This document shows, piece by piece, positions 53,994 through 64,000 of a stretch of DNA of 64,000 nucleotides. Origin of the DNA: Phaeoceros laevis (taxonomy: Eukaryota > Anthocerotophyta > Anthocerotopsida > Notothyladales). Below the pieces are notes generated by a model that saw only the letters and a program-made list of their open reading frames with translations, was not told where the DNA came from and did not search any database. Where the stretch lies: the NCBI GenBank assembly GCA_049999765.1, contig JBNGIQ010009429.1:464887-528886 (forward strand), in the 5' to 3' direction. Positions within the stretch are counted from its first letter, which is position 1; each line of letters opens with the position of its first letter. A program made the translations under genes and the position numbers.

Positions 53994-56516
53994 CTAGAAA
54001 ACGTTGCTCCATAACTTTGAAAGATCTTTTAGCTGTGCATATATCTGCACGCTTTCAGGATGTTCTCTATCACCCGCCAAGAATGAGTGCACAACTCCCG
54101 TCATGTTTGTCCACCAGGCCGCTCCTGGCATCTTCCAGACTGGTGTGTTACCTGTCATGGCCTTTACCTCCTTCGTCTCCTTATACATGTGAGCAGCTGA
54201 ATAGATGTTTGACATTAATACATACGCTGCCGTATCATTTTTATCCAACTGCACTGCACATTCGAATGCATGCCTCCCAAGCTCTACATTACTCCACTTC
54301 TGACAAGCACCTAACAAGGTTCTCCATATCACACCGTTAGGTTGTAGCGGCATCGTTTTCACCATTGCCATAGCTTGGTCCACGCGGCCTGCACGGCCAA
54401 GAAGATCAACCATACAAGTAAAATGTTCGATGGTTGGGGTTATGCCAAAGACGCCGCTCACAGCCTCAAAGTACTCCTGGCCCTTCTCCACTAAACCCAC
54501 ATGACTGCATACACTGAGAACACCAACAAATGTGATGCCATCTGGCTGAACGCCTGCCAGTTTCATCCTGTTCAGAAGTTGAAAGACAGTTCTTATCCTG
54601 CCTTGGTGGGCATATCCCGTGAGCAATGCATTCCATGTCACGACATCTTTTGTGGGCAATGCGTCAAACACCTGTTGTGCATCGGTCATACTCCCACATT
54701 TTCCGTACATGTCAATGAGAGTGCTTGCTACAAACATATCACTGGCCTCCAGTCCCATCCTGAGAAGTTGAACGTGCATTTCCTTTCCTTTCTCAAGTCC
54801 TGCCACACTGCCGCAAGCCATGAGCACACCAACAAATGTTCTGTCGTTTGGTACCACACCTTCCTGCTGCATCCTGGAATACAACTGCAAGGCCGATTCT
54901 CCTTCTTCCAGCTGAGCGTACCCTAGGATCATTGCAGTCCAGGAGACCACGTCGTGACGAGGCATCCTCTCAAAAACGCACCGTGCATCCACCAGGCTCC
55001 CACATTTTGCATATGCATCAACCAGCATGCTCCCCACAAATACATCCAACTCGAATCCCCCCTTCACTGCATCTGAGTGAATGGCCCTCACTTGCTCGAG
55101 GCACCACTGTCTGTCATGACCTTCATTCTCCAATTCCAGTAAGCTTACGCAAGCCTTTAATACACCAACAAGTGTCCGGTCAGTTGGTAACAAACTTGTC
55201 TGTTGCATCTGTGAATACAATTGCAGCCCCATTTTCCCCTCTTGCATCTGTACGTACCCAAGGATCATAACCGTCCAAGAAACTACATCACGATGAGGCA
55301 TTCTATCAAAGACACCCCTGGCATCCACCAGGCTCCCACATTTTGCATACGCATCCACCAGCATGTTGCCCACAAATGAGTCGGACTCGAACCCCCTCTT
55401 TAGTACTTGTGAGTGGATGGCTCTGACTTGCTTCAGGCACCGTATACTCACAAATCTTCGGTCAACTTCACTCCCCTCTGCCAATGCTGCAAGTGAACTG
55501 CAAGCTTTCAGTACCCCAACAAACGTTCGGTCGTTAGGTTCTACACCTTCCTGTTGCATCTTTGCGTAAAGTTGCAATCCCACTTCACCCCTTTCCATCT
55601 GGGCGTACCCAAAGATCATGGCAGTCCAAGAAACCACATTGCGAGAAGGAATTTTCTCAAAAACGTACCTCGCATCCTCCAGGCTCCCACATTTAGCGTA
55701 CACATCCACCAGCATGGTTCCCACGAATACATCTGACTCATACCCCCTCGTCACAAGCTCCAAGTGGATGGCTCTAGCCTGCTTCAAAATTTGGTGTCTC
55801 CAATCATTTCCTCCAGCTTTGTGCCCCTCTTCCAGAGCCACCAGGCTGCCACACGCCTTTAGTGCACTGACAAAAGTTCGTGCATCTGGTTCAACTCCTT
55901 CTGTTTGCATCCGTGTGTACAGTTGCAAGGCCACTTCACCTTCCTCCAGCTGGGCGTACCCTAAGATCATGGCGTTCCAGGAAACCACATCACGATCAGG
56001 CATCTTTTCAAAGATGCCTCTAGCATTCACCAGGTTGCCACATTTGGCATACACATCCACTAGCATGGTTGCAACAATTACATCGGACTCATACCCACTT
56101 TCAACCACATGGGCATGTATTTCCTGAACACTTTGCATATCCTTCAATTTACTGCATGCCTTCAATGCAGCGACGAATGTGTACGAGCTAGGTTTCACCC
56201 CGGCTTCCCGCATGTTCTTGTAGGTGACGATAGCCTGCCTAGCTTGCCCACACTTCGTTTGCTGTGATATCAGCCTCGTCCAGGAAAATTCATTCCGAGT
56301 CAATCTCATGTCGACAGTACTTACATCTTTGTATTCAGAGCAGGGAGCAATACCCGTACTTAGGCTGCCTTGATCAGGTTTCCCAAGTGCTGTTTTCCTT
56401 TTTGAGGACCCTGTAGCCCACCGCGGGGAACTCCAGCCGTCTGTCCACAGACCCTCAATAAGCTTCGAATTCTGAGGCTTTGAAGCATTGAAACTCCCAG
56501 ATTGAATTCCTGACAT
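53994..56516 (-). CDS. PLS-class pentatricopeptide repeat protein
   Basis: Single exon, 840 aa. After about 95 variable residues a continuous PPR array begins. Repeating cores include VVSWNAMILGYAQLEEGEVA, DVFVGTMLVDVYAKCGSLED, VGVLKACSSLAALAEG and DVVSWTAMILGYAQLEEGES. P, L and S motifs alternate, and E-type motifs end the protein (PLQPNGVIWRTLLGACQKWS, then AWWTNMTGVVHSFLAGDREH). No DYW deaminase domain follows. The L-type motifs are longer than usual, with inserted stretches before the QVRAIH or QARAIH helix. Such proteins bind organelle RNA and specify C-to-U editing or processing, usually in trans with a DYW partner when DYW is missing. The protein is probably plastid or mitochondrial. 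It is divergent from the next PPR gene. Confidence 0.9.
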   Translation of the reverse strand: MSGIQSGSFNASKPQNSKLIEGLWTDGWSSPRWATGSSKRKTALGKPDQGSLSTGIAPCSEYKDVSTVDMRLTRNEFSWTRLISQQTKCGQARQAIVTYKNMREAGVKPSSYTFVAALKACSKLKDMQSVQEIHAHVVESGYESDVIVATMLVDVYAKCGNLVNARGIFEKMPDRDVVSWNAMILGYAQLEEGEVALQLYTRMQTEGVEPDARTFVSALKACGSLVALEEGHKAGGNDWRHQILKQARAIHLELVTRGYESDVFVGTMLVDVYAKCGSLEDARYVFEKIPSRNVVSWTAMIFGYAQMERGEVGLQLYAKMQQEGVEPNDRTFVGVLKACSSLAALAEGSEVDRRFVSIRCLKQVRAIHSQVLKRGFESDSFVGNMLVDAYAKCGSLVDARGVFDRMPHRDVVSWTVMILGYVQMQEGKMGLQLYSQMQQTSLLPTDRTLVGVLKACVSLLELENEGHDRQWCLEQVRAIHSDAVKGGFELDVFVGSMLVDAYAKCGSLVDARCVFERMPRHDVVSWTAMILGYAQLEEGESALQLYSRMQQEGVVPNDRTFVGVLMACGSVAGLEKGKEMHVQLLRMGLEASDMFVASTLIDMYGKCGSMTDAQQVFDALPTKDVVTWNALLTGYAHQGRIRTVFQLLNRMKLAGVQPDGITFVGVLSVCSHVGLVEKGQEYFEAVSGVFGITPTIEHFTCMVDLLGRAGRVDQAMAMVKTMPLQPNGVIWRTLLGACQKWSNVELGRHAFECAVQLDKNDTAAYVLMSNIYSAAHMYKETKEVKAMTGNTPVWKMPGAAWWTNMTGVVHSFLAGDREHPESVQIYAQLKDLSKLWSNVF

Positions 56517-57613
56517 CTCTCACAGCCTCAACCTGGATTGTTGAAATGGTACCACCAAGGTGAGCTGCGTACTGCTCCCAGCGTGGCCATCTTCATGATC
56601 AAGCAGCTGTCCTGCCGAGTAGCAAGGCATTTTCTTCTCATGTTGGCAGTGCAGTGTCCCTGCTCTCCTGTCTAGACATCGTTCATTAGAGGCCAGCAGA
56701 GATGGAAGCTTTTGGACACACGCTGTTCACCTCCTCCTTCTGGGTTCTCATGCGTGAGCAAAACATTCTGTCAAGACGACTCTCCTGCGTTCAATCTGCA
56801 GCTGAAGACAGTACACTTGCATAATCTGATAACCTGACGTGGTCCATTTGGACGTACTACTTTATAAACAACTTGATAAGCCTCTGGTCTGCAAAAACTG
56901 CGGAGAAATAAACTTGCACAAGGCACAAGTACTCATGGTGGTGTCGTTGTTGTCGACATTTTTGCAGCACTCACGGTTCGCAAAGAAGATCCAACTGCTT
57001 GAGACACTTTTCCTCATACCAATGGTTCTTGAAGAGGTCTTGAAACCAAATTCCGCACAAAAACGATGGAGCTGACCTGCCTGCAAACTGCGGGCTCTCT
57101 CTTTATTTCGGGACCCTGCGAGTGCAGAAGCACCCTACAATGTTGTGTCATAGGCGGAGTCTCGACATTGGTAAACCCTCCTGGCGACAAATGCAAGTCC
57201 GAGAACCACAGCTGCTGGCCTGCCTTTCGAACTCTGTACTTGACGTCATATTCTGGCTGTTTGTTGCTACTGCTTTGTTGACCGGTTATGCGTGCGGCCT
57301 CGCCATAACCAAGCAAAATATTGTCGTTGGGACTGATATGTCCCCTCTCATTCATGCAGAAGAATCCTCAGCACGCTGGCTTAAAAAGCAAAAATATATA
57401 TGCTTTCTGGAGCAATACCTCGTTCAAATGTCTTGCGAGCAACTCCTGGTAACTAGGATGACTTGGAGCTTGTGAATATGCGTTGACGTAACGGCTGACT
57501 GATATTCGGATGTGCTTGGTGGATATATTGTGACTCCTAATGAGGTTGTTTGTCTGGGAAAGGGACATGGAAGAATGAACCTTAACTTGAGGTGACTATG
57601 TCAAACCTTGCAG
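56517..57613. promoter_or_regulatory. Divergent PPR intergenic region, may hold a 5' exon
   Basis: Lies between the start codons of two divergent PPR genes. A CTTGCAG acceptor at 57607-57613 implies that the plus-strand PPR gene has at least one upstream exon here. Candidate ATGs at 57066 and 57122 open short frames, but no donor with matching phase is convincing. Confidence 0.45.
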
Positions 57614-59603
57614 GGCAGATAGCAACTCGAAGACAATAAAGAGATTGTGCAAGGATGGACAACTTGATAAAGCTCTAGAAATCGTTCATGTCATGGATAG
57701 GCAAGGTGCTCAACCTTCTCTTGAGACTTTCAGGTACCTCTTGCAGGGGTGCACCCAAAAAAAGAAGTTGGCAGATGCAAAGAGAGTGCATGACCTTATT
57801 GTTGAGAATGGGCTTGGATCCAACAGCTATCTGGGTGATTCTATTGTCACTATGTATGTCAAGTGTGGTAGTCTCACTGACGCAATGGAAATGTTTAAGA
57901 CACTGCGGCAGAGCACAGTTTACTCATGGACGGCACTCATATCAGGGTACACAAAAGCGGGACAACCTGAAAAGTCTCTTGAACTTTTTCAGCAGATGCT
58001 GAAGGAGGGTGTCCAGCCCAACAAGTACACCTTTGTATGCATGCTTAACACCTGCAGCAGCTTAACAGACCTGGAAATGGGGAAGAGGCTGCATGATGAG
58101 GTTATCAGGAACAAATGTGAGTCAGATTTGTATGTTGGCACCGCTTTGGTTGACATGTATGCAAAATGTGGAAACCTGACGAAAGCACATCAAGTCTTTG
58201 ATAGTTTGCTGCAGCGAGATGTAGTGACATGGAATGCAATAATTGCAGGATACGTTCAGCATCAAAGATGTGAGGAGGCTTTACAGCTTCTTGGTCAAAT
58301 GCAGGAGCAAGGTGTGCCCCCGGACAACTGGACTTTGGTCAGTGGTCTCAAAGCATGTGGCATGCTTGCAGCTTTGGAAGAGGAGACATGCATATCCGGA
58401 ATGCTACTCAAACTGGAGTCATTTCGAAAGGCTAAGCTGATCCATGCTGAAGCTATCAAACGGAGTTATGGTTCTAATGTTTTCATTGGCAGCACTCTTG
58501 TGGATGTGTACGCCAAATGTGGGAACATGCTGGAAGCGCACCAGGCATTTCAGTCTTTACGAGAACGAGACGTAGTAATCTGGACAGCTATGATTTCAGG
58601 GTATGCCAGGCTGGGACAGGGTGATATGGCGTTGGAGATCTATGAACAAATGCAACAGAGCGGCATCAAGCCTGATAACGCCACATTCCTGGGCATCCTC
58701 AAAGCTTGCAGCAGCATAGGGGCCCTTGGTATGTGCAGGAGGGTCCACCAGGATCTTAGCAACAGCGGGGCTAAGCTGAGTGTTGAGGTGGGAACTGCTC
58801 TAGTTCGTGCATATAGTAAGTGCGGAAATATGGCGGCTGCCCAGCACGTTTTTGATGCACTGCCCCAACATGATCTGGTGTCGTGGAATACACTTCTTGC
58901 AGCCTACGCTCAACAAGGTGACTTTAAAGCAAGCTTGTGCTGCTTTCAACAAATGCAGCAGGAAGGCATGGATCCAGATGCTGTCTCCTTCGTCTCCGTG
59001 CTTACCGCATGTAGTCATGCAGGTATGGTGCATGAAGGCCTCTATTACTTTGAGTTAATGCATAGAAATTATGGGATCCCTGCTACGCTTCAGCATTACA
59101 CCAGCCTGGTGGACCTTCTCGGAAGAGCAGGGCTTTTACACAAGGTGGAAGAGTTGCTTGCTGATGTTGCTATGCCACTTGATTTAGGGGTATGGCTATG
59201 CTTGCTTGGAGCCAGTCGCAAATATAACTGTATACAGATCGGGCGACGTGCCTTTGACTGTGCTGTAAGACTGGAACCTACTAGCATGGCAGCTTATGTG
59301 CTCATGTCAACCATTTATGCTGATGCCGGCATGTTAGGTGAGGTAAGGGAAATAGAGAGATTGGGAATAGATGCTGGTGCCTGGAAGCAACCGGGCCTCA
59401 GCTGGATTGTGTACGAAAATGAGGTGCACAATTTTATGGTTGGAAATAGTAGTCACCTACATAGCAAGGATGTTGCAGCAGCGTCTCTGAGCAGGCACTT
59501 AAGGGGTGAATCCAGCTACCATAGATCATGGTTGATGTCACCTGTCAGTCGTTCTTGGGTACATGGTTGTAAAACACAAAGACCAAAGCTGACGAATTCA
59601 TGA
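57614..59603 (+). CDS. PLS-class pentatricopeptide repeat protein (5' end uncertain)
   Basis: The main exon encodes about 660 aa. It opens IKRLCKDGQLDKALEIVHVM directly after a good 3' splice site, with no ATG at that point, so the start codon lies in an unresolved upstream exon. PPR units follow (FRYLLQGCTQKKKLADAKRV, VYSWTALISGYTKAGQPEKS, DMYAKCGNLTKAHQVFD, VVTWNAIIAGYVQHQRCEEA, VVIWTAMISGYARLGQGDMA). E motifs follow (MPLDLGVWLCLLGASRKY, KQPGLSWIVYENEVHNFMVG). No DYW domain is seen; the last 45 residues are unlike the family. The predicted role is organelle RNA editing or maturation. It is related in style to the divergent neighbour but not a close copy. Confidence 0.87.
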
Positions 59604-59959
59604 AAAACCAAGAAGCAAGCCTCTAAGTTGCATGTTTGTGAGACAACTTTAAGTGCTTCCACCACTGCTGGTGCCCGTCTATGTGGCGTGGTGAGTCAGC
59701 CATCACAGGCATTGTGGACAAAGTGATCCATACTCGAAAATGCAAGAGAGAGCAGTGAAAACGCGCTCGTCAGTCTGAACGGCTAGCTTTAGCACTATTG
59801 TCAGGTGCGAAACTGCTTATGAAAACTTCGTCTATGAATTATTCCTTATACTTGACTTCACCTTACTTCTTCATATAACTTACTACGGACACACGAACGG
59901 ACACACAAACGACTAATTTGATTCGTTTTTTCCAAAAGCAACATTATTTATCTGCCAGC
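59604..59959. other. PPR 3' flank
   Basis: Non-coding. CGGACACACGAACGGACACACAAACG near 59886-59911 is a short direct repeat. Confidence 0.4.
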
Positions 59960-59962
59960 TAA

Positions 59963-60539
59963 GGGCCACTTTGCATGTGACCCGGACTTGGAGCGGAAAA
60001 AGCGCTCTGGGTTTGGGCCTTTCGTTCACATTGAACCCCAAACGCTCATGTAGCGTGCATAGGTGACAGGTGACCTGTGGACCTAAATGGGGTATAAATG
60101 GGGACCTAAATGGGGTATAAACTCATGTAGCGTGCATAAGTGACAGGTGACCTGTGGACCTAAATGGGGAATAAATCGGGACCTAAATGGGGTATAAATC
60201 ATTTTTTATACATGCTTGTATGTTCGAGGTCCGGTATTGGGGACTCCTCGGCCCGGAGAAATCCTAGTGTACCCAAAAATAGACCATGAGGTTTTTTTAT
60301 ACATGCTTGTACGTTCGAGGTCCGGTATTGGGGACTCCTCCGGCTCGGAGAAATCCTAGTGTACCCAAAAATAGACCATGAGGTTTTCTCCGGGCCGGAG
60401 CAGCAATGCTCATTAAACTAGCGCTAGAGTCCGGAGCAGCAATGCTCATTAAACTAGCGCTAGAGTCCAAAAACTCAAATTGTTTTACTTGTGACGTGGC
60501 GAGGATTTTTGCGGGTCCGAGCTACATGCAAAGTGGCCC
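59963..60539. mobile_element. Tourist-like MITE (PIF/Harbinger type) with internal tandem duplications
   Basis: The ends GGGCCACTTTGCATGT (59963-59978) and its exact reverse complement (60524-60539) bound 577 bp. They are flanked on both sides by TAA (59960-59962, 60540-60542), the 3-bp TWA-type target duplication expected of PIF/Harbinger elements. No coding capacity is present. Three unrelated units inside are each duplicated in tandem: 77 bp (60045-60121, 60122-60198), 91 bp (60207-60297, 60298-about 60387) and 36 bp (60395-60430, 60431-60466). Confidence 0.88.
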
Positions 60540-60542
60540 TAA

Positions 60543-61755
60543 TGAGAGTTGAGGTGCGCGGACTACATCCCTCATTAGTCCACATCAAGTGGCAGCGCGG
60601 TCGCCCACGCCTAGTACTACTACTAGATGGGTGGTGGCGTTCGCTAGTGTCGTAATCCTCAAAGGTATACATCCTTTCCCCAATGGCCCCTCCCACTGCT
60701 GGTTCGCCGCTCCAGATGCTATTATTTAGGTGACCAGTCGCGAGGATGCAGCCATGGATGGTAGACATAAAGTACATATTGATCGGAATCCATTTAGACA
60801 GCTTCCACCGAGGTAGCATGGCCCTGTTCTTGCTTACACTGGAAACTCAATAACGAAGAACTTTCTAGAGAAGTGTGAACTCGGAGCACGGAGTGACTGG
60901 AGAGCTGTGCCTAGGCCTGCTGTTATATTCATGGTGCCTACTAGTACTTCGGATGTCTTTCTGAGACTTTCTGCATAATTTGCAACGCTTAGAATTCCCT
61001 CCTTATGCATATGCATATGCCTATGCAAGCCTGAAGGTGGCCATGGTGAACAGGTCTATAGCTAGTATGGCACCTGCAGCTCGATTTCAAGCATCCCCAT
61101 TCACAGTTGTAAATACCAAGAGTAGCGAGTTACCAAGTTATCAGTGGAAGGCTACAGGTCTTTTCCGGTCTGCCACCGGGGGAGTGCACCAGCATTCTAT
61201 CCAGGGGTCTCTTGTAGACGAGGCACAGGTTGTAACTGTTGGGGACGTGGAACTTCGAGGTCACCTTGTCGTCTGTAATTTTCAAGTGAAGTCAAAACGA
61301 GGATTGTCGGAAGCTGTCTCAAGAAGGTAGCAGCTACAATGCTGGCCCTGTTTTTGCTTACACTGGACAAGCTCAAACAACTATAGAGAAGTGTCCAGAG
61401 CATGCATGGAGACATTGCCTGCTATTGATTCATGGTGCCCAGTTCGGATGTATTCCTCCATAATTTGCAAGTCTTTTGAGAATTCCCTCCTAATGCCTGA
61501 ACCTGGTGTACCAGCTGAACCTGGTGTGTGCCACCTCCAACTCAATTTTAAGCCTCCCTATTCACAGGTGAACGTGAAGCATGTTCGCAGTAGATAAATA
61601 TGCAAACTGACTGAAAAAAATGTCTATATCACGTCGTTGGACATGGCTGAGTTTTCTTCTATATTGCCGGAAGACGGAACATAAGGATTTACCATTGCCC
61701 TGGGAACCATTATCCTACCAGTTGAGGTTTTGTTCTTAGGTGCTGAGGTTTTGTT
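60543..61755. other. Intergenic with a diverged tandem duplication
   Basis: Segments about 60822-61120 and about 61338-61577 share a series of words in the same order (TGGCCCTGTT, TTGCTTACACTGGA, AGAGAAGTGT, TTCATGGTGCC, CATAATTTGCAA, GAATTCCCTCCT). This indicates an old tandem duplication of about 520-bp period. A 116-codon frame at 60980-61330 spans one copy; it has no domain and the second copy does not preserve it. Confidence 0.5.
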
Positions 61756-62500
61756 CTGAGATGATGAGGTTTGTCCCCTCCTTGACATGGCAGAAGTGAT
61801 GTTTGCAGCATACGTCCAGAAAGGCCAAGGAGAGAAGGCGTTGCAAGTGTATGGACAGCTTAGAGAGGAAGGGACAAGTGTAATAGATGTTCGGACCTTT
61901 GTCAGCGTACTTCAAGCGTGTGGAATTCTTGCCGAGAATGAAGACGATGTCCTTACAGACTGCGAGGTCAAGTTTCTGGCAAAGGGTAAGGCTATACATG
62001 CAGAAGCCCGAAGACATGGTTTCGATTCTGATATGTTTGTGGGTAGCACCGTAATTACTATGTACGCAAAGCTGGGGAGCATTGCGGATGCTGAAACCTG
62101 TGTTTTAAGGGCTATCTCAACGGAACGTTGTATCATGGAATGCAATGCTTGCAGCATATGTACAAGAGGGTCAAGCAGATGAGGTTTTGCACCTCTATCA
62201 GCAAATGCTGGAAGAATGTGTAAGTGTGAGTGAGCTCTTTTTTGTAAGTGTGCTTCAAGCGTTCGCCCTACTTGGCGAGAAGGAAGAAGCTGTTTCTGCG
62301 ATGGCACAGTCTACCAAAGCGAAGTCACTCTCATGCTGGCCTGCTGTCCAGAGCAGGCAAACGAGGTCACCGTGATGGAGATGAGACAAAAAGCAGGTGC
62401 TTGGAAGAAGCCCGGGCAGAGCATACACACCTTTGTGGTGAAGGACCAGCAGCATTTACAGCAGGTGCAAGTACATCATATGTTGAAACAACTAAATTGA
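61756..62500 (+). pseudogene. PPR pseudogene (C-terminal part)
   Basis: Broken frames read as PPR motifs: MFAAYVQKGQGEKALQVYGQ, TFVSVLQACGILAENEDD, FDSDMFVGSTVITMYAKLGS, then in other frames MLAAYVQEGQADEVLHLYQQ and FFVSVLQAFALLGEKEE. A remnant of the E motif (AGAWKKPGQSIHTFVV) leads to a stop at 62500. Frames change at least twice, and most repeats expected between the motifs are missing. It is a truncated, non-functional PLS PPR copy. Confidence 0.85.
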
Positions 62501-62556
62501 CAGTAATTGACAAAAAAAATCTCAGCCTACACAAGCTTCAGTTAGGTGATGCCGAT

Positions 62557-62919
62557 CTAAACAAACGAGGAGAGAGCTGGGTACTCGTACTCGATGCTGA
62601 TGCCGGAGACGTCGATGTCGATACGCTTGTTGGGGTCAAGCTTATTAGTCGCATCACGCAGAATTAGACTGACTTCCAAGTCGGAGGTGTCGGTGATATT
62701 GAGCTGCTTGAGCTTGCTCCCAATACCCACCCTCAAATTGGTGACCCGCTCCGTCGCCCCGCCGGGCGCGCTATGCGCCACATTGTAGAATCTTCCCACG
62801 TAATTATAATTGGGCAGGCACGCGTCCGGCTTGGCCACATCGTCGTCCAAGTCGAGGAAGATGTCGAAAGTCTGGGCAGGCTGAGCGACGAGGTTCGCCG
62901 AGAGCTGTTGCATTTCTGC
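62557..62919 (-). pseudogene. Polyphenol oxidase C-terminal (KFDV-type) domain, orphan exon
   Basis: On the minus strand an exon beginning after CTGCCAG (intron end at 62920) encodes 120 aa. It reads QTFDIFLDLDDDVAKPDACL, NYVGRFYNVAHSAPGGA, NLRVGIGSKLKQLNITDTS, LEVSLILRD and IDIDVSGISIEYEY. This matches the C-terminal shielding domain of plant polyphenol oxidases in layout. The catalytic tyrosinase domain with its copper His residues is not found upstream within about 840 bp, where an aldehyde-oxidase-like gene starts on the other strand. It is probably a fragment left by rearrangement, or a stand-alone domain gene with an unseen first exon. Confidence 0.55.
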
Positions 62920-63756
62920 CTGGCAGAGGCTGCTCTGCACAGCATGAAGCAGCAACTTGAGGAGTTGGCGGATCAGGGTGGTGAGGTAGGGGAGTTCGCA
63001 AGAGAATTGGAGCTTCTCAGGAGGACCGTGCTGCAAACAATCTCTTTCCCACGACAAAACGCAAACGTAGATACAGACGATACGTGACTCACCGCCAGAT
63101 TCAGAGCTTGGAAGCCCCTGCCTCCCGCCCTTTTGCAAAAGAAAATCCTGTACTGGCAACACATAAAGATCATACAGAAACTGACCCAAAGTGACGTAGA
63201 TGACAAGGAAGGACTACGGAGACACGAGGAATAAGCAGTGGGCATGACCGACTGTGACGTGCCGCATCATTGGCACGCTGGAGCGGAAGCCCTGCCTTTT
63301 GTGCAAGAGCGACTGCCCTCAATTGGTGGTCTGTAGTTTTAAAATAGGCGAGCTCTGGTTGGGCCAGTGATGGGAGCGGAGGCGATATTTGTGTGTGTGC
63401 AAACCATGCCGCCTGTGATTAGATTTGTGTGATAATGTGCAAATCTATTCGGTATCAAGCGTTTTAGGACCAAGCGCCTGGTAGTATTAGTAGAAATGGG
63501 GTGAGATCACACCTCCGCGATTATACACGGGAATCAGGTGCGCTGCCTTTTGGGGGTGGACGACGCATAAAGGAATGTTTATGGCTGCGGGTCGCAGGAA
63601 CTTCGAGGAAGTGGAGTCAAGCGAGGAGTGAGGGGTCTTCATTCCGCTCCAAGGCATGCTTGGGTGAAGAAGCGGACCAGTGTTGCGGGTCGCTCCTTTG
63701 AAGGTGTTCGGTTGCCCCACGGTGAATACGGCAAGGTTTATATCAATTGAGCAGCG
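62920..63756. other. Divergent intergenic region
   Basis: Upstream of the PPO-like exon on the minus strand and of the oxidase on the plus strand. No further exon could be recognised. Confidence 0.4.
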
Positions 63757-64000
63757 ATGGGTAGGCCACTGGTGTTCGCGCTGAATGGCGAACGGGTGGA
63801 GGTCGCCCAGCCGGACCCCGCCATGAACCTCCTCACCTACATTCGCAAATTCACTCCTTACAAGGGCACCAAGCTGGGGTGCGGAGAAGGTATGTTCACC
63901 ACTGTTCAAAGCTCAATGGCGAGGGTACCTTGTGTGTGTGAGGAAGTTGGAAGCTGACATTATCTGCCCGCAGGTGGGTGCGGAGCCTGCGTGGTGCTGC
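63757..64000 (+). CDS. Aldehyde oxidase / xanthine dehydrogenase-like molybdo-flavoenzyme, 5' end (partial)
   Basis: Exon 1 (63757-63889) and the start of exon 2 (63974 to the window end) encode the N-terminal 2Fe-2S ferredoxin-like domain. It reads LVFALNGERVEVAQPDPAMN, LLTYIRKF, then GTKLGCGEGGCGACVVL, with the first cluster cysteines in place. The VVL ending after GCGAC is more typical of plant aldehyde oxidases than of xanthine dehydrogenase (usually TVM). The rest of this roughly 1,350-aa enzyme lies outside the window. These enzymes oxidise aldehydes (abscisic aldehyde, indole-3-acetaldehyde) with Mo cofactor, FAD and two Fe-S clusters in the cytosol. Confidence 0.85.

Noticed and set aside
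60475-60819. 114-codon minus-strand frame crossing the MITE end
   Set aside because: It starts outside and ends inside the transposon and matches no family I know.
60980-61330. 116-codon plus-strand frame
   Set aside because: Lies in a diverged tandem duplication; the sister segment does not preserve the frame, arguing against coding selection.
1-64000. CRISPR arrays, operons or bacterial-type signals
   Set aside because: The window is plant nuclear DNA with spliced genes; repeats found are transposon ends, minisatellites or duplications, not spaced arrays.

Overview
This window is nuclear DNA of a green land plant. The genes have GT-AG introns, mostly 60-350 bp and the longest about 760 bp. 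The protein families are plant-typical: SWEET, plastid aldo-keto reductase, BRIZ-type BRAP2, DUF21-CBS protein, mitochondrial H-protein and long PLS-type PPR proteins. About 17 intact gene models sit in 64 kb. Compact genes with many PLS-type PPR sequences suggest a non-seed plant (bryophyte or lycophyte grade; a hornwort-like compactness would fit). The species cannot be fixed from sequence alone. Bases 1-26 and 33156-33165 are assembly gaps.

Layout. 0.9-10.8 kb: a rearranged tandem duplication. An intact sirtuin (SRT2 type) is followed by a decayed aldo-keto reductase (AKR) fragment and coiled-coil gene debris. Then comes a chimera of an AKR promoter/start fused to a decayed sirtuin, and finally an intact AKR. 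11.3-16.4 kb: the large subunit of splicing factor U2AF (U2AF65) with two alternative, equal-length copies of one RRM2 exon. 17.4-19.3 kb: a SWEET sugar transporter. 20.1-24.0 kb: a small one-TM protein of unknown function, divergent from oligosaccharyltransferase subunit OST48. 24.05-25.04 kb: a transposon with terminal inverted repeats. 25.5-30.2 kb: a DUF21/CBS (CNNM-like) membrane protein, divergent from a kinase-less L-type lectin membrane protein. 30.2-33.4 kb: a PPC-decarboxylase fragment, another inverted-repeat element and a LINE 3' end. 33.7-39.8 kb: BRAP2-type E3 ligase, NSE4 and an F-box protein. 40.1-43.7 kb: a phenylcoumaran/isoflavone-reductase-like gene and its decayed tandem copy; only the first has an inverted-repeat insertion upstream. 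44.0-49.0 kb, all on the minus strand: plastid AKR, a DUF1749-type alpha/beta hydrolase and glycine-cleavage H-protein. 51.2-53.5 kb: a kinesin-light-chain-like TPR protein. 54.0-62.5 kb: two divergent PPR genes, a Tourist-like MITE full of tandem duplications and a PPR pseudogene. 62.6-64 kb: an orphan polyphenol-oxidase C-terminal domain, then the start of an aldehyde-oxidase-like gene running off the edge.

The genes do not form one pathway; most are housekeeping loci. The most striking single observation is in U2AF65. Two adjacent 89-bp exons encode alternative helix-2/strand-4 segments of RRM2. Reading frame (skipping both or including both gives an early stop) and a 59-bp intervening intron both force a choice of exactly one. 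The splicing factor that reads polypyrimidine tracts would thus itself come in two RRM2 versions. The second theme is turnover: duplicate pairs in which one copy decays, with breakpoints and small transposons still visible.
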